Assembly (NCBI RefSeq): GCF_022668875.1
Contig: NZ_JAKGCR010000004.1
Span: forward strand, 62,001-126,000
Direction: 5' to 3'
From: Domibacillus sp. PGB-M46
Lineage (GTDB): Bacteria > Bacillota > Bacilli > Bacillales > Domibacillaceae
DNA length: 64,000 nucleotides
Shown here: piece after piece, positions 1 through 7,602 of the stretch
Layout of the letters: each line of letters opens with the position of its first letter
How positions within the stretch are numbered: the first letter of the stretch is position 1
Made by a program: the position numbers and the translations under genes
The notes under the pieces: model-generated
Seen by the model: only the letters and a program-made list of their open reading frames with translations
Databases searched by the model: none
Told to the model about the DNA's origin: nothing

Positions 1-2
1 AG

Positions 3-320
3 ATCGAGAAGTCAGAAGAAAATCTTGATTGGCTTCACGTATTGCGGGTAGAAGAGTTATATCCGTTCCCGAAAGAAGAAATTACGGCTATTCTTGAACG
101 CTTCCCGAATGTAAAAGAAGTGATCTGGCTTCAGGAAGAACCGCAAAATATGGGTGCGTGGACATATATGGATCCAAGACTGCGTGATACAGTTCCAGAA
201 GGCGCAACCGTCCGTTACGTAGGCCGCCGCCGCCGTTCTAGTCCATCAGAAGGTGATGCGATTGTTCATAAGAAAGAACAAGCCCGCATTCTGCGTACTG
301 TATTAACGAAAGAACAGTAA
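3..320 (+). CDS. odhA: 2-oxoglutarate dehydrogenase E1 component, C-terminal end (partial)
   Basis: The reading frame is open from the window edge, so only the last 105 or so residues of the thiamine-diphosphate-dependent E1 subunit of the TCA-cycle 2-oxoglutarate dehydrogenase complex are present. The segment contains the family's C-terminal signature pieces VEELYPFP, QEEPQNMGAW and YVGRRRRSSPSEGD. It is followed after about 70 bp by odhB, the E2 subunit, as in the usual odhAB operon. A short GC-rich inverted repeat lies between the two genes (about 328-347). The frame continues upstream of the window without a stop, so the TTG at 42 is not a real start. Confidence 0.93.
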   Translation: MEKSEENLDWLHVLRVEELYPFPKEEITAILERFPNVKEVIWLQEEPQNMGAWTYMDPRLRDTVPEGATVRYVGRRRRSSPSEGDAIVHKKEQARILRTVLTKEQ

Positions 321-392
321 AAATAACCGGCTCCACTCTGGGGCCGGAAATGTACATAAAACGACATGGAAATTACTGAGGAGGATTTTATC

Positions 393-1649
393 GTGGCTGA
401 AATTAGAGTTCCTGAACTAGCAGAATCAATTACAGAAGGTACAATTGCGCAATGGCTGAAACAACCGGGTGATTACGTTGAAAAAGGCGAATATATTGTT
501 GAGCTTGAAACGGATAAAGTCAATGTAGAAGTTATCTCTGAAGAAGCAGGAACCATCAAAGAATTGCAAGCGGCAGAAGGCGACACGGTCGAGGTAGGCC
601 AGGTAATCGCTATCGTAGAAGCGGGAGCGGGCAGCTCTGCAGGAACGTCTGCACCAGCTGAAACGGAAGCTGCGCCTGTTCAAGCAGAGGCGAAAGCAAA
701 AGAAGATATCGTAAAAGAAGAGCCTGCTCAAAAGCAGGAAGAAGCAGCAGGCCGTACGGTTGCTTCACCAGCTGCTCGTAAGCTTGCCCGTGAAAAAGGC
801 ATCGATTTAAATGCTGTTAAAACGGTTGATCCACTTGGACGTGTACGCGTGCAGGATGTAGAATCACATCAAAACACACCGGCTTCTGCACCAAAGCAGG
901 CTGCTCCACAAAAACAAGCGGCTTCCGCACCGAAAGCACAGGACAGCGGCAAACCGGTTGAGCGCGAGCGCATGAGCCGCCGCCGCCAGACGATTGCAAA
1001 ACGCCTGGTGGAAGTACAGCAGACAGCAGCAATGCTGACAACGTTTAACGAAATCGATATGACGAATATTATGGACCTTCGTAAACGTAAAAAAGACAAA
1101 TTCTTTGATGATCATGATGTTCGCCTTGGCTTTATGTCGTTCTTTACAAAAGCAGTTGTAGCTGCGCTGAAAAAGTATCCATATGTAAATGCAGAAATTG
1201 ACGGAGACGAAATTGTCTTGAAGAAGTTTTATGATATCGGCGTTGCCGTATCAACAGACGATGGCTTAGTTGTACCGGTCGTGCGTGACTGTGACCGCAA
1301 AAACTTTGCAGAAATCGAAGGCTCTATTATGGATATGGCTTTGAAAGCACGCGACAACAAGCTGGCGCTTGGTGACCTGCAGGGCGGTTCGTTTACAATC
1401 ACGAACGGCGGTGTATTCGGTTCCCTTCTATCAACACCAATTTTAAACGGCTCGCAAGTGGGTATTCTTGGTATGCATACGATTCAAAGACGCCCGGTTG
1501 CGATTGGTGACGCGGTCGAAATCCGTCCGATGATGTATGTGGCTCTTTCATACGATCACCGCATTATTGATGGAAAAGAAGCGGTTGGATTCTTGAAAAT
1601 GGTTAAAGAGTTAATTGAAAATCCAGAAGACCTTCTTCTTGAAGGATAA
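393..1649 (+). CDS. odhB: Dihydrolipoyllysine-residue succinyltransferase, E2 of 2-oxoglutarate dehydrogenase
   Basis: This is the E2 core of the 2-oxoglutarate dehydrogenase complex; it moves the succinyl group from E1 to CoA. An N-terminal lipoyl domain carries the lipoylation site ETDKVNVEV (Lys about 42). An Ala/Pro/Lys-rich linker (about 85-135), a peripheral subunit-binding domain ([15 protein letters not shown]) and the catalytic domain follow. The catalytic domain ends with the active-site motif [14 protein letters not shown] chose the GTG at 393 because GAGGAGG sits just before it and it gives 418 residues, the normal family length; an upstream in-frame ATG at 366 has no good ribosome site. 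It follows odhA and ends at a strong terminator. Confidence 0.96.
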   Translation: MAEIRVPELAESITEGTIAQWLKQPGDYVEKGEYIVELETDKVNVEVISEEAGTIKELQAAEGDTVEVGQVIAIVEAGAGSSAGTSAPAETEAAPVQAEAKAKEDIVKEEPAQKQEEAAGRTVASPAARKLAREKGIDLNAVKTVDPLGRVRVQDVESHQNTPASAPKQAAPQKQAASAPKAQDSGKPVERERMSRRRQTIAKRLVEVQQTAAMLTTFNEIDMTNIMDLRKRKKDKFFDDHDVRLGFMSFFTKAVVAALKKYPYVNAEIDGDEIVLKKFYDIGVAVSTDDGLVVPVVRDCDRKNFAEIEGSIMDMALKARDNKLALGDLQGGSFTITNGGVFGSLLSTPILNGSQVGILGMHTIQRRPVAIGDAVEIRPMMYVALSYDHRIIDGKEAVGFLKMVKELIENPEDLLLEG

Positions 1650-1650
1650 G

Positions 1651-1684
1651 AAAAAACCCGCAGCGCCTGCTGCGGGTTTTTCTT
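1651..1684. terminator. Rho-independent terminator, odhB/sda convergent
   Basis: A perfect stem, AACCCGCAGC paired with GCTGCGGGTT, is flanked by A and T runs, so it can serve both odhB (plus) and the convergent sda (minus). Confidence 0.9.
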
Positions 1685-1689
1685 GTTTA

Positions 1690-1827
1690 TTAGCTTTTTT
1701 CAAGTTTAGGAGAAAGACCTCGCTTATTCACTTCTGTTTTTAATGTTTCAATTTCAGATTTGTTTCGGTCCTGTTTCAATGCATCCCTGTAAGCAGCCAC
1801 CAGCATCTCGTCACTCATAATTTTCAT
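1690..1827 (-). CDS. sda: Sporulation checkpoint inhibitor Sda (45 aa)
   Basis: A 45-residue protein beginning MKIMSDEMLVAAYRDAL and ending RGLSPKLEKS. It lines up with B. subtilis Sda (46 aa, MRKLSDELLIESY...), including the helical hairpin pattern and the KRG/RRS...LG turn region. Sda binds histidine kinase KinA (and KinB) and blocks Spo0A activation when DNA replication is disturbed. The start ATG (complement of 1825-1827) has an AGGAGGT ribosome site 6 bases upstream. It lies alone, convergent with odhB. I see no clear DnaA box (TTATNCACA) in its upstream region, although sda is DnaA-controlled in B. subtilis. Confidence 0.88.
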   Translation of the reverse strand: MKIMSDEMLVAAYRDALKQDRNKSEIETLKTEVNKRGLSPKLEKS

Positions 1828-1892
1828 TTTATGACCTCCTTGGATATGGTGTTTTAAATAAAGAGAAAAAAGTTTCCCTTTATTTTCTGATT

Positions 1893-1920
1893 ATTATACT
1901 AGCAATAGAATAAAAGGCAA
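1893..1920 (-). promoter_or_regulatory. SigA-type promoter of sda
   Basis: On the minus strand, TTGCCT (1915-1920) and TATAAT (1893-1898) are separated by 16 bp, about 65 bp upstream of the sda start. Confidence 0.65.
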
Positions 1921-2019
1921 ATGATAACAGTGAAAGAACAAAAAACGATATAATATTCCTAAATAATATACTAGTTTTTGAAAATTTTTAAGTAAAATCA
2001 TGATAAAGGAGGTATTTTG

Positions 2020-3468
2020 TTGTATATTTATAAGAGTAGTGATATAAGCAAAACAGACCAGTTGGCTGATGAAAACGGGATGTCTTCTTTTACGTTAATG
2101 GAGCTTGCCGGAGCCGGTTTATGGCAAAAAATAGCTTCTTCTTACAAAATAAGTGATCATTCATTTCTTATTTTAGCCGGGAAAGGAAACAACGGCGGTG
2201 ATGGTATTGTGCTGGCACGTTATTTGAAACGGGCCGGGGCTGCCTGTCATCTTTTCTTTCCAGACGGACTGCCAGAAACGGGCGCGGCAAAGCAGCATTT
2301 AGCGTATTACAAAACATGCGGCTGCTCCTATGAAACAGGTCTGCCGGATACTTCGGCCTCTATTGTCGTCGATGCGCTTTTAGGCGCTGGCACGCGGCTG
2401 CCGCTATCAAAAGCAATCAGGGATTGTGCGGATTGGATAAATGCGCAAAAGGCCCATGTTATCTCGATTGACCTGCCGACGGGTACAGCTTCTGATAATG
2501 GGGACTGTGATGAATCCGTTCTTCATGCACACAAAACGTACGTCCTTCATGGGTATAAGCCGTCCCGATTTTTATACCCTGCGGCGGCTTGTTATGGAGA
2601 AACTGAAATGGTCGACATTGGACTTATACACACATCAAATTGGAAGGTGTACGAGCCGGCTCCTCGTTCCCGTTCTTTTTATCATCTTGCGCATAATACC
2701 CATAAAGGCACATTTGGCCATGGCCTTCTGGTGGCCGGAACCGGTGAAATGCCTGGGAGTGCGGCGCTTGCTGCATTAGGAGCTGTGTCATGCGGAGCAG
2801 GTAAGCTGACTGTGCAGACGGATCAAGAAGCCGTCCCGGTCATTGCTTCTCATGTGCCAGAAGCAATGTACAATTTTAAAAAAGGAATAGACGACAATCA
2901 TCCATACGAGGCGGTTGCTGCCGGCTGTGGCAGAGCAGCAGACGGAGAAATGGAAGAGGTCGTTCAGCATTTATTGCAGCAGGAGAAGCCGGTCATTTTA
3001 GATGCAGGTGCACTGGGGCCGCGGAGCTACAAGGAAGCAAGGTGCCCGGTAATAGTAACGCCGCATCCTGGTGAGTTTGCGCGGATGACAGGAAAACCAG
3101 TTGGCTTTATTCAAAAAAACCGGCTGCAGGAAGCCTCGGCCTATGCAGTCGAACACGGCGTAACGGTTGTGTTAAAAGGGGAATATACCGTCATCGGATT
3201 CGCGGATGGAAGCGGCTTTGTTAATCAAACAGGAAATGAAGGGTTGTCTAAAGGCGGAAGTGGCGATACACTGACAGGTGTGATGCTGGCGCTTATCATG
3301 CGTAATCCTGATCTTAAGGCCGCTGTCGCGGATGCTGTTTATCTGCACGGAAAATGTGCGGATCATTGGAAACAGCTTCGTCCGGCCCAAGCGATGCGCC
3401 CCCTTGATATTCACGGGCTGATTCCGGATGCAATAAATGACATAATAAAGGAGACCAACGAAACATGA
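2020..3468 (+). CDS. nnrD: Bifunctional NAD(P)H-hydrate repair enzyme (epimerase + ADP/ATP-dependent dehydratase)
   Basis: A fusion protein that repairs hydrated NADH/NADPH. The N-terminal YjeF_N (epimerase) domain shows LAGKGNNGGDGIVLARYL and the Rossmann-type pieces VDALLGAGTRLPLS and ISIDLPTGT. The C-terminal ribokinase-like (NnrD dehydratase) domain, from about residue 225, shows the GTFGHGLLVAGT loop, VTPHPGEFARMTG and the nucleotide/catalytic segment NEGLSKGGSGDTLTGV. Total length is 482-483 aa, normal for the fused form. Two TTG codons (2017 and 2020) are possible starts. I prefer 2020 because the AAAGGAGGT site ends at 2013, leaving 6 bases. It overlaps the next small gene by 4 bases (ATGA). 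Confidence 0.93.
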   Translation: MYIYKSSDISKTDQLADENGMSSFTLMELAGAGLWQKIASSYKISDHSFLILAGKGNNGGDGIVLARYLKRAGAACHLFFPDGLPETGAAKQHLAYYKTCGCSYETGLPDTSASIVVDALLGAGTRLPLSKAIRDCADWINAQKAHVISIDLPTGTASDNGDCDESVLHAHKTYVLHGYKPSRFLYPAAACYGETEMVDIGLIHTSNWKVYEPAPRSRSFYHLAHNTHKGTFGHGLLVAGTGEMPGSAALAALGAVSCGAGKLTVQTDQEAVPVIASHVPEAMYNFKKGIDDNHPYEAVAAGCGRAADGEMEEVVQHLLQQEKPVILDAGALGPRSYKEARCPVIVTPHPGEFARMTGKPVGFIQKNRLQEASAYAVEHGVTVVLKGEYTVIGFADGSGFVNQTGNEGLSKGGSGDTLTGVMLALIMRNPDLKAAVADAVYLHGKCADHWKQLRPAQAMRPLDIHGLIPDAINDIIKETNET

Positions 3469-3674
3469 TTCATTTAAACTGGGACAAAACAAAAACGATT
3501 AAACAGGTAAAATGCGTTCATACAGACGCCAAAAAGTATGTGGTTGAAAATGCGCTTACAAAAGGAAACGTTTATGAGGTAAAAAACGAAACCGAGGAAT
3601 TTTATTTTGTATTAGATAATAAAGGCCGTGTTTCCGGCTTTTACAAAGATTATTTTGAAGAAGTAACGGGATAA
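3465..3674 (+). CDS. Small conserved hypothetical protein (69 aa), possibly DUF6501-like
   Basis: A 69-residue acidic/basic mixed protein translationally coupled to nnrD through an ATGA overlap. It contains KCVHTDAKKYVVENALTKG and ends FYKDYFEEVTG. I recall similar short Bacillaceae proteins under a DUF6501 name but cannot confirm that here. It has no signal peptide, membrane segment or cysteine pairs. The predicted beta-rich pattern (VYEVKN, FYFVLDNKGRVSGFY) suggests a small compact fold. Function unknown. Confidence 0.75.
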   Translation: MIHLNWDKTKTIKQVKCVHTDAKKYVVENALTKGNVYEVKNETEEFYFVLDNKGRVSGFYKDYFEEVTG

Positions 3675-3703
3675 ACGAATGTTAGCTGTAAGGGGGCAGG
3701 AAA

Positions 3704-4156
3704 ATGTTTAACGAGCGCATGGCCTTAAAGATCAGGCTGGATCAATTAGCGGATGCGGAAGTTCGAGTCATGCAGGAATTTAAAAAAGAACGGGAAGCGA
3801 TTTTTGCGCGGCTTCAGGAGCTGGATGAAACAGAAGAGAATCACACGCCTGGCATAACAGCTGCTGCTGACATAACAGCTGCGGCCGATATAACAGCTGT
3901 TGCGACAGTTGGAGCACCGCCAAAAGTACGCAGAGGACGACGGAGCGAAGGGTTAACAGAGCTTCGCGATACAACCATCCGCATTTTGAAAAAGCAGAAT
4001 ACGCCTATTCGCGGCATCGAGCTGCAGCGTTATGTAGAGGAGCAGTCCGGCAAGAAAATTGCAAACATGACCACTTTTATGAATAGCCTTGAGCGCGAAA
4101 ATGCACATGTCCGCAAGCTTGGGCGGGGTCTTTACATTTACGAATATGATTTATAA
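3704..4156 (+). CDS. rok: Rok-type nucleoid-associated repressor with shortened repeat linker (150 aa)
   Basis: The N-terminus (MFNERMALKIRLDQLADAEVRVMQEFKKERE) lines up with B. subtilis Rok (MFNEREALRLRLEQLNEAEVKVI...). The C-terminal winged-helix region (residues about 85-148) has the matching LRDTTIRILKKQNTPIRGIELQRYVEEQSGKKI, NMTTFMNSL and RGLYIYE segments. Rok is an AT-rich-DNA-binding protein that silences foreign genes and comK in B. subtilis. This copy is about 40 residues shorter, the difference lying in the linker (about 45-75). The linker holds three tandem six-residue units ITAAAD, ITAAAD, ITAVAT. The gene has its own GGGGGCAGG ribosome site and ends at a terminator. Confidence 0.82.
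   Translation: MFNERMALKIRLDQLADAEVRVMQEFKKEREAIFARLQELDETEENHTPGITAAADITAAADITAVATVGAPPKVRRGRRSEGLTELRDTTIRILKKQNTPIRGIELQRYVEEQSGKKIANMTTFMNSLERENAHVRKLGRGLYIYEYDL
3854..3907 (+). repeat. Three 18-bp tandem repeats inside the rok linker
   Basis: Units 3854-3871, 3872-3889 and 3890-3907 all begin ATAACAGCTG. They encode ITAAAD, ITAAAD and ITAVAT. The repeat is in frame, so gain or loss of units would change linker length without a frameshift. Confidence 0.9.
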
Positions 4157-4158
4157 TG

Positions 4159-4190
4159 CAAAAAAGCGGACGGACAGTCCGCTTTTTTGC
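4159..4190 (+). terminator. Terminator after rok
   Basis: Stem AAAAAGCGGAC / GTCCGCTTTTT with a short loop and T run directly after the rok stop. Confidence 0.9.
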
Positions 4191-4250
4191 GTTGTATGCC
4201 TTTTCAGGTGTATGATAAAGCGTGCACAGTTATGAGAAAGGAAGATTTAT

Positions 4251-5120
4251 TTGAACATTACAACCTTGCCAGAATCGATTCAGTCGATCATTCATGAAAG
4301 AAAAAAACAGTTTGGACTCGAAGAAGATACACAGTCCACTTCTTATATAGCCCAAAGTGAGGAGATCGTATCAGATACGGTTATTTCTTTAGCGCTTGGC
4401 AAAAACATTTTGCTGAAAGGGCCAACAGGTTCCGGAAAAACAAAACTGTCAGAATCACTTGCTGCATTTTTTGGCCAGCCGGTTCACAGTATTAACTGTT
4501 CCATTGATCTGGACGCCGAGGCGATGCTTGGCTTTAAAACGATTGTCGAGGCAGAGGGCAAAACGCAGATTGATTTTGTGGAAGGTCCTGTTATTCAAGC
4601 GATGAAAAAAGGACATCTTTTATATATTGATGAAATTAATATGGCAAAGCCGGAAACGCTGCCGATCTTAAACGGTGTATTGGACTATCGCCGTCAAATC
4701 ACGAATCCGTTCACAGGAGAAGTCGTGACTGCAAAGCCGACATTCAGTGTTATTGCCGCTGTGAATGAAGGATATGCAGGTACAGCGCCGATGAATGAAG
4801 CGCTGAAAAACCGTTTTATTGTATTTGAGATTCCGTACATTTCAGGAGATATCCTGCTGCAGGTATTAAAGCAGCAGTCTGTTCTCCAGGATCAGGCGAT
4901 GCTTGAGAAATTCGTTTCTCTGTCCGGTGACTTAACGACACTTGTCGAAAGCGGCCGTCTGCCGGAAGAAGCTTCTTCGATCCGCGCACTGGTGGATGCA
5001 TGCGACCTGGCTCTTTACATGCCGCCAATGCGGGCCGTGGAAAGCGCGATTGCCGGCAAGCTTGACGATGAACGCGAAAAAGCCGCAGTCCTGAACGCGG
5101 CGGAAACATGGTTCGCCTAA
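4251..5120 (+). CDS. MoxR/NorQ-type AAA+ ATPase (YojN-like)
   Basis: A 289-residue AAA+ ATPase of the MoxR/NorQ/CbbQ group. Walker A is GPTGSGKT (57-64), Walker B is LLYIDEIN (Asp127-Glu128), a sensor-1 region FSVIAAVNEG follows, and an arginine-finger type ALKNRFIVFEIP is present. Such ATPases work with a VWA-domain partner to activate or insert cofactors into a target enzyme. The partner is the next gene, one base downstream. B. subtilis has a similar YojN/YojO pair near odhAB. The start is TTG at 4251 with AAAGGAAG 8 bases upstream. The target enzyme is not evident in this window. Confidence 0.88.
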   Translation: MNITTLPESIQSIIHERKKQFGLEEDTQSTSYIAQSEEIVSDTVISLALGKNILLKGPTGSGKTKLSESLAAFFGQPVHSINCSIDLDAEAMLGFKTIVEAEGKTQIDFVEGPVIQAMKKGHLLYIDEINMAKPETLPILNGVLDYRRQITNPFTGEVVTAKPTFSVIAAVNEGYAGTAPMNEALKNRFIVFEIPYISGDILLQVLKQQSVLQDQAMLEKFVSLSGDLTTLVESGRLPEEASSIRALVDACDLALYMPPMRAVESAIAGKLDDEREKAAVLNAAETWFA

Positions 5121-5121
5121 C

Positions 5122-7008
5122 ATGGAACGGTTCATACAGTTTAATGACGAAACAGTCAACTCCGCTTTTTGGATGGAACTGTCTGACCTTGCTGCGGCTC
5201 TGTCTCAAAATCCGGATTTAAAAGTGGAATTTGGCCCGCTTGCTTATTTGCAAAAAACGCCGGCCGTTTTGTTTGCCAGCCATTTCTGGCACCATCGTTC
5301 CAAAGAAGAAGAAACAGCGGGATTAAAAACGGACGTTTATCTGCGTGCACTTGGCACGATTCAGTGGACGGACGAAGCGGTCATCCGGTCATTCATGGCT
5401 CGGTTTAAAGGGGATTTCGCCCGGCAGTTGCTTGCAGCTGCCGAGGATATTCGCTTAGAGCCTATGTGTATGGGGGCGCGCCCTGGAACGAAAAGAGCTT
5501 TTCATATCCGCCGCCAGGTGCTGCGGCGTTACCATGAAGTACAGCTGTCGGTGAATCAATCCAAAGGCTTTTACATGGATGCCGTTTTTAATGCTCTGTT
5601 TGTTCTGTGGCAGGCAGATGCACCTTTTGAATGGCCGGCTATTCATCCAGCTGTAGACCGTGCCGTGCCGTTTATCGATCGTACTGCCAGAGAGCTGTTT
5701 GATGCACGGTCGACAAAAGATGCAGCCAGAGTGGCCGGGGAGATCGCTGAGGTATTAGAAGAGCTTGAGCTGCGCAGCATGGTAAATAAGTACAGCCATC
5801 TTCCGGATTACCGGGAGCCGTCGGCGGATGAAGCCGTGGTGGATCCAGGAAAGCGGCAGGATCCGCTTGTAAATGACGATGAGGCAGACGAAAAAGAAAA
5901 CGAGCAGTTTGACGAACAGTTCTCTACCTGGCACCGCGAATCAGAGGAAACACGCGGTACCTTTATGCAGTTTGATCTTGACCAGGGAACGAAAACACCG
6001 ATGATGGGCAACACAGCCCGTGAAGGAGACGAAGGAGATGCAGCCCTTGCTTCCGTGCAGGGACGCTCTAAGAAGTCCTCACGTGAGCAATATAACAGGC
6101 TGCTTGCCGAGCGGCGTGACGAAGAAAGCAAGGCAGATGAAGCGCATTACGGAAAAGAAAACATTGGCGCCAAAGCGATTTACGAAAAGCCGCGTACAGC
6201 AAGTGATACAGAACGGGAAGAGTACCGCCGGATGAGAGATGAAACGGCACCCGTTGTCCAGACGCTGAAGCGGATGATTCAAAAATCCATTGAAAAGAAA
6301 AAAACAAGTCCGCGTACGGATTTGTTAACAGGACGCCTGGGACGTAAGCTGACACGCTATTTTACCGATGAGAATCCACGGCTTTTTTACAAAAAGCAGG
6401 AGCCGTCCCGTGAAATTGATGCTGTTTTTTATTTGTTGATTGATAGTTCTGCGTCTATGTACGATAAAATGGATGATGTGAAAAAAAGCGCCGTACTGTT
6501 TCATGAAACATTGTCCTCTCTTCGAGTGCCGCATGAAATTACCGGCTTTTGGGAGGATACGTCTCCTCTTTCAAAAGAAGTGAAACCGAATTACTTCTTA
6601 ACGGCTGTGCCTTTTCAAGCATCCCATCAAAAGGATGCAGGCTATGCCATTATGCAGCTTCGGCCTGAAGAAGATAACCGGGATGGCTTTGCCCTCCGTT
6701 TGGCCATTGAAAAAATGGAGCGCCGGAGTGAAGCGCGAAAATTTCTTATTGTTTTCTCAGACGGAGAGCCGTCCGCTGCTGATTACGATAAAAACGGTGT
6801 ACTTGATACCCATGAAGCCGTAATGATGGCACGCAAAAAAGGGATGACCGTGTTTAATCTGTTTATTGGAGAAGAGGCGCTTGATGAAGCACGCCGCCAG
6901 ACAATGAAGACCATTTACGGGCATGGCTCTATCATGGCCCCGGATGTATCAGAGCTTCCTCACGTGTTAACCCCGATTTTAAAAAAGCTGCTGTTTGAAA
7001 GTATTTAA
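5122..7008 (+). CDS. VWA-domain protein, partner of MoxR ATPase (YojO/NorD/CobT-like)
   Basis: A 628-residue soluble protein with a C-terminal von Willebrand A domain. The MIDAS motif DSSAS is at residues 441-445, preceded by VFYLLI, and FLIVFSDGEPSAADY follows later in the domain. The middle region (about 230-380) is highly charged and low-complexity (DEADEKENEQFDEQF), as in CobT/NorD-type proteins. It starts one base after the ATPase stop, so the two are co-translated. The family forms complexes with MoxR ATPases, and B. subtilis YojO is the closest known relative I recognise. Substrate unknown. Confidence 0.86.
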   Translation: MERFIQFNDETVNSAFWMELSDLAAALSQNPDLKVEFGPLAYLQKTPAVLFASHFWHHRSKEEETAGLKTDVYLRALGTIQWTDEAVIRSFMARFKGDFARQLLAAAEDIRLEPMCMGARPGTKRAFHIRRQVLRRYHEVQLSVNQSKGFYMDAVFNALFVLWQADAPFEWPAIHPAVDRAVPFIDRTARELFDARSTKDAARVAGEIAEVLEELELRSMVNKYSHLPDYREPSADEAVVDPGKRQDPLVNDDEADEKENEQFDEQFSTWHRESEETRGTFMQFDLDQGTKTPMMGNTAREGDEGDAALASVQGRSKKSSREQYNRLLAERRDEESKADEAHYGKENIGAKAIYEKPRTASDTEREEYRRMRDETAPVVQTLKRMIQKSIEKKKTSPRTDLLTGRLGRKLTRYFTDENPRLFYKKQEPSREIDAVFYLLIDSSASMYDKMDDVKKSAVLFHETLSSLRVPHEITGFWEDTSPLSKEVKPNYFLTAVPFQASHQKDAGYAIMQLRPEEDNRDGFALRLAIEKMERRSEARKFLIVFSDGEPSAADYDKNGVLDTHEAVMMARKKGMTVFNLFIGEEALDEARRQTMKTIYGHGSIMAPDVSELPHVLTPILKKLLFESI

Positions 7009-7032
7009 GCGATCATTGGACTAAAATTCAAC

Positions 7033-7063
7033 AAAAAAGATGTTCCATTGCGGAACATCTTTC
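7033..7063 (+). terminator. Terminator after the MoxR/VWA operon
   Basis: Stem AAAGATGTTCC / GGAACATCTTT, 25 bp after the VWA gene stop; the T tail is short. Confidence 0.75.
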
Positions 7064-7112
7064 AGGCGGTTGACAAATTATATTGATAACCGTGCACATG
7101 AATGGGATGGAT

Positions 7113-7250
7113 CAGCGGCGTCCAGGCAGCTCCGCTTTCCATGGGGCAGGCGCTGAGCCCGACCTCGCCTGGCGGCTCCACCTGTCTCAGCTGCCCGCTA
7201 GTCCCATAGGAGTCTGCGCCGCCCTCCCGCCGCCAAGTGGCTCGCGTCAA
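7113..7250 (-). repeat. Interspersed palindromic element, copy A (minus orientation)
   Basis: A GC-rich, gene-free block. Read on the minus strand it contains AGACTCCTATGGGA, then GAGACAGG, GCCAGGCGAGG and CTGCCCCATGGAAAGCGGAG. The same ordered blocks occur in copy B at 7345-7457 on the plus strand, and I recall elements of this type scattered through Bacillaceae intergenic regions. No convincing ORF is present. Boundaries are approximate. Confidence 0.6.
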
Positions 7251-7344
7251 GATTGTATAGAGCTAATAAGGGTCATATTTTTCTGTTTAAAAAAGAGAAA
7301 ATCTCAATTCGGTCCTTGCTTATTGGTCTTCAATACTACTTAGC

Positions 7345-7457
7345 GAAGCCTGCCGGACGAAGACTCCTGCGGGAAGTACAGTGAGTCGGGAGACCCCGCA
7401 GGCGCAGCCGAGGAGGCTTCCGCACTGCCCTAAGGAACACGAAGTCCGGCAGGCTTC
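7345..7457 (+). repeat. Interspersed palindromic element, copy B (plus orientation)
   Basis: Bounded by a perfect 14-bp inverted repeat, GAAGCCTGCCGGAC (7345-7358) and GTCCGGCAGGCTTC (7444-7457). Inside it an 8-bp stem pairs CCTGCGGG (7366-7373) with CCCGCAGG (7395-7402). The core reads AGACTCCTGCGGGA, GAGACCCCGCAGGCGCAG, CCGAGGAGGCT. The whole unit could fold as a branched RNA or DNA structure. It has no ORF and no recognisable transposase. Confidence 0.7.
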
Positions 7458-7536
7458 ACTTATCGGCTCTTTTTAAGAAAGAATGTTTCCCGAAAAGTCT
7501 CCTGCCTGTTTTCGACGGTAAAACTTTCATAAAAAA

Positions 7537-7562
7537 AAGACTGACGACTTTGTCGACAGTCT
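7537..7562 (-). terminator. Terminator of yaaN operon (first hairpin)
   Basis: Stem AGACTGACGAC / GTCGACAGTCT with a T run in the minus direction (A run at 7530-7538). Confidence 0.75.
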
Positions 7563-7593
7563 CAAGCTGCTCCATTGTGGAGCAGCTTTTTTG
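7563..7593. terminator. Second hairpin downstream of yaaN
   Basis: Stem AAGCTGCTCC / GGAGCAGCTT with T run on the plus side and A/T flanks; lies just after the yaaN stop (7603). Confidence 0.7.
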
Positions 7594-7602
7594 TATTTGA
7601 AT

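Noticed and set aside
426-731. Open frame on the minus strand over odhB
   Set aside because: Complete antisense overlap with a strongly conserved enzyme; no ribosome site.
4816-5208. 130-codon minus-strand frame over the MoxR and VWA genes
   Set aside because: Antisense to conserved ATPase and VWA genes; composition fits a shadow frame.
7062-7343. Open frames in the palindromic repeat region
   Set aside because: GC-rich repeats create chance frames; no ribosome site and no similarity to protein.
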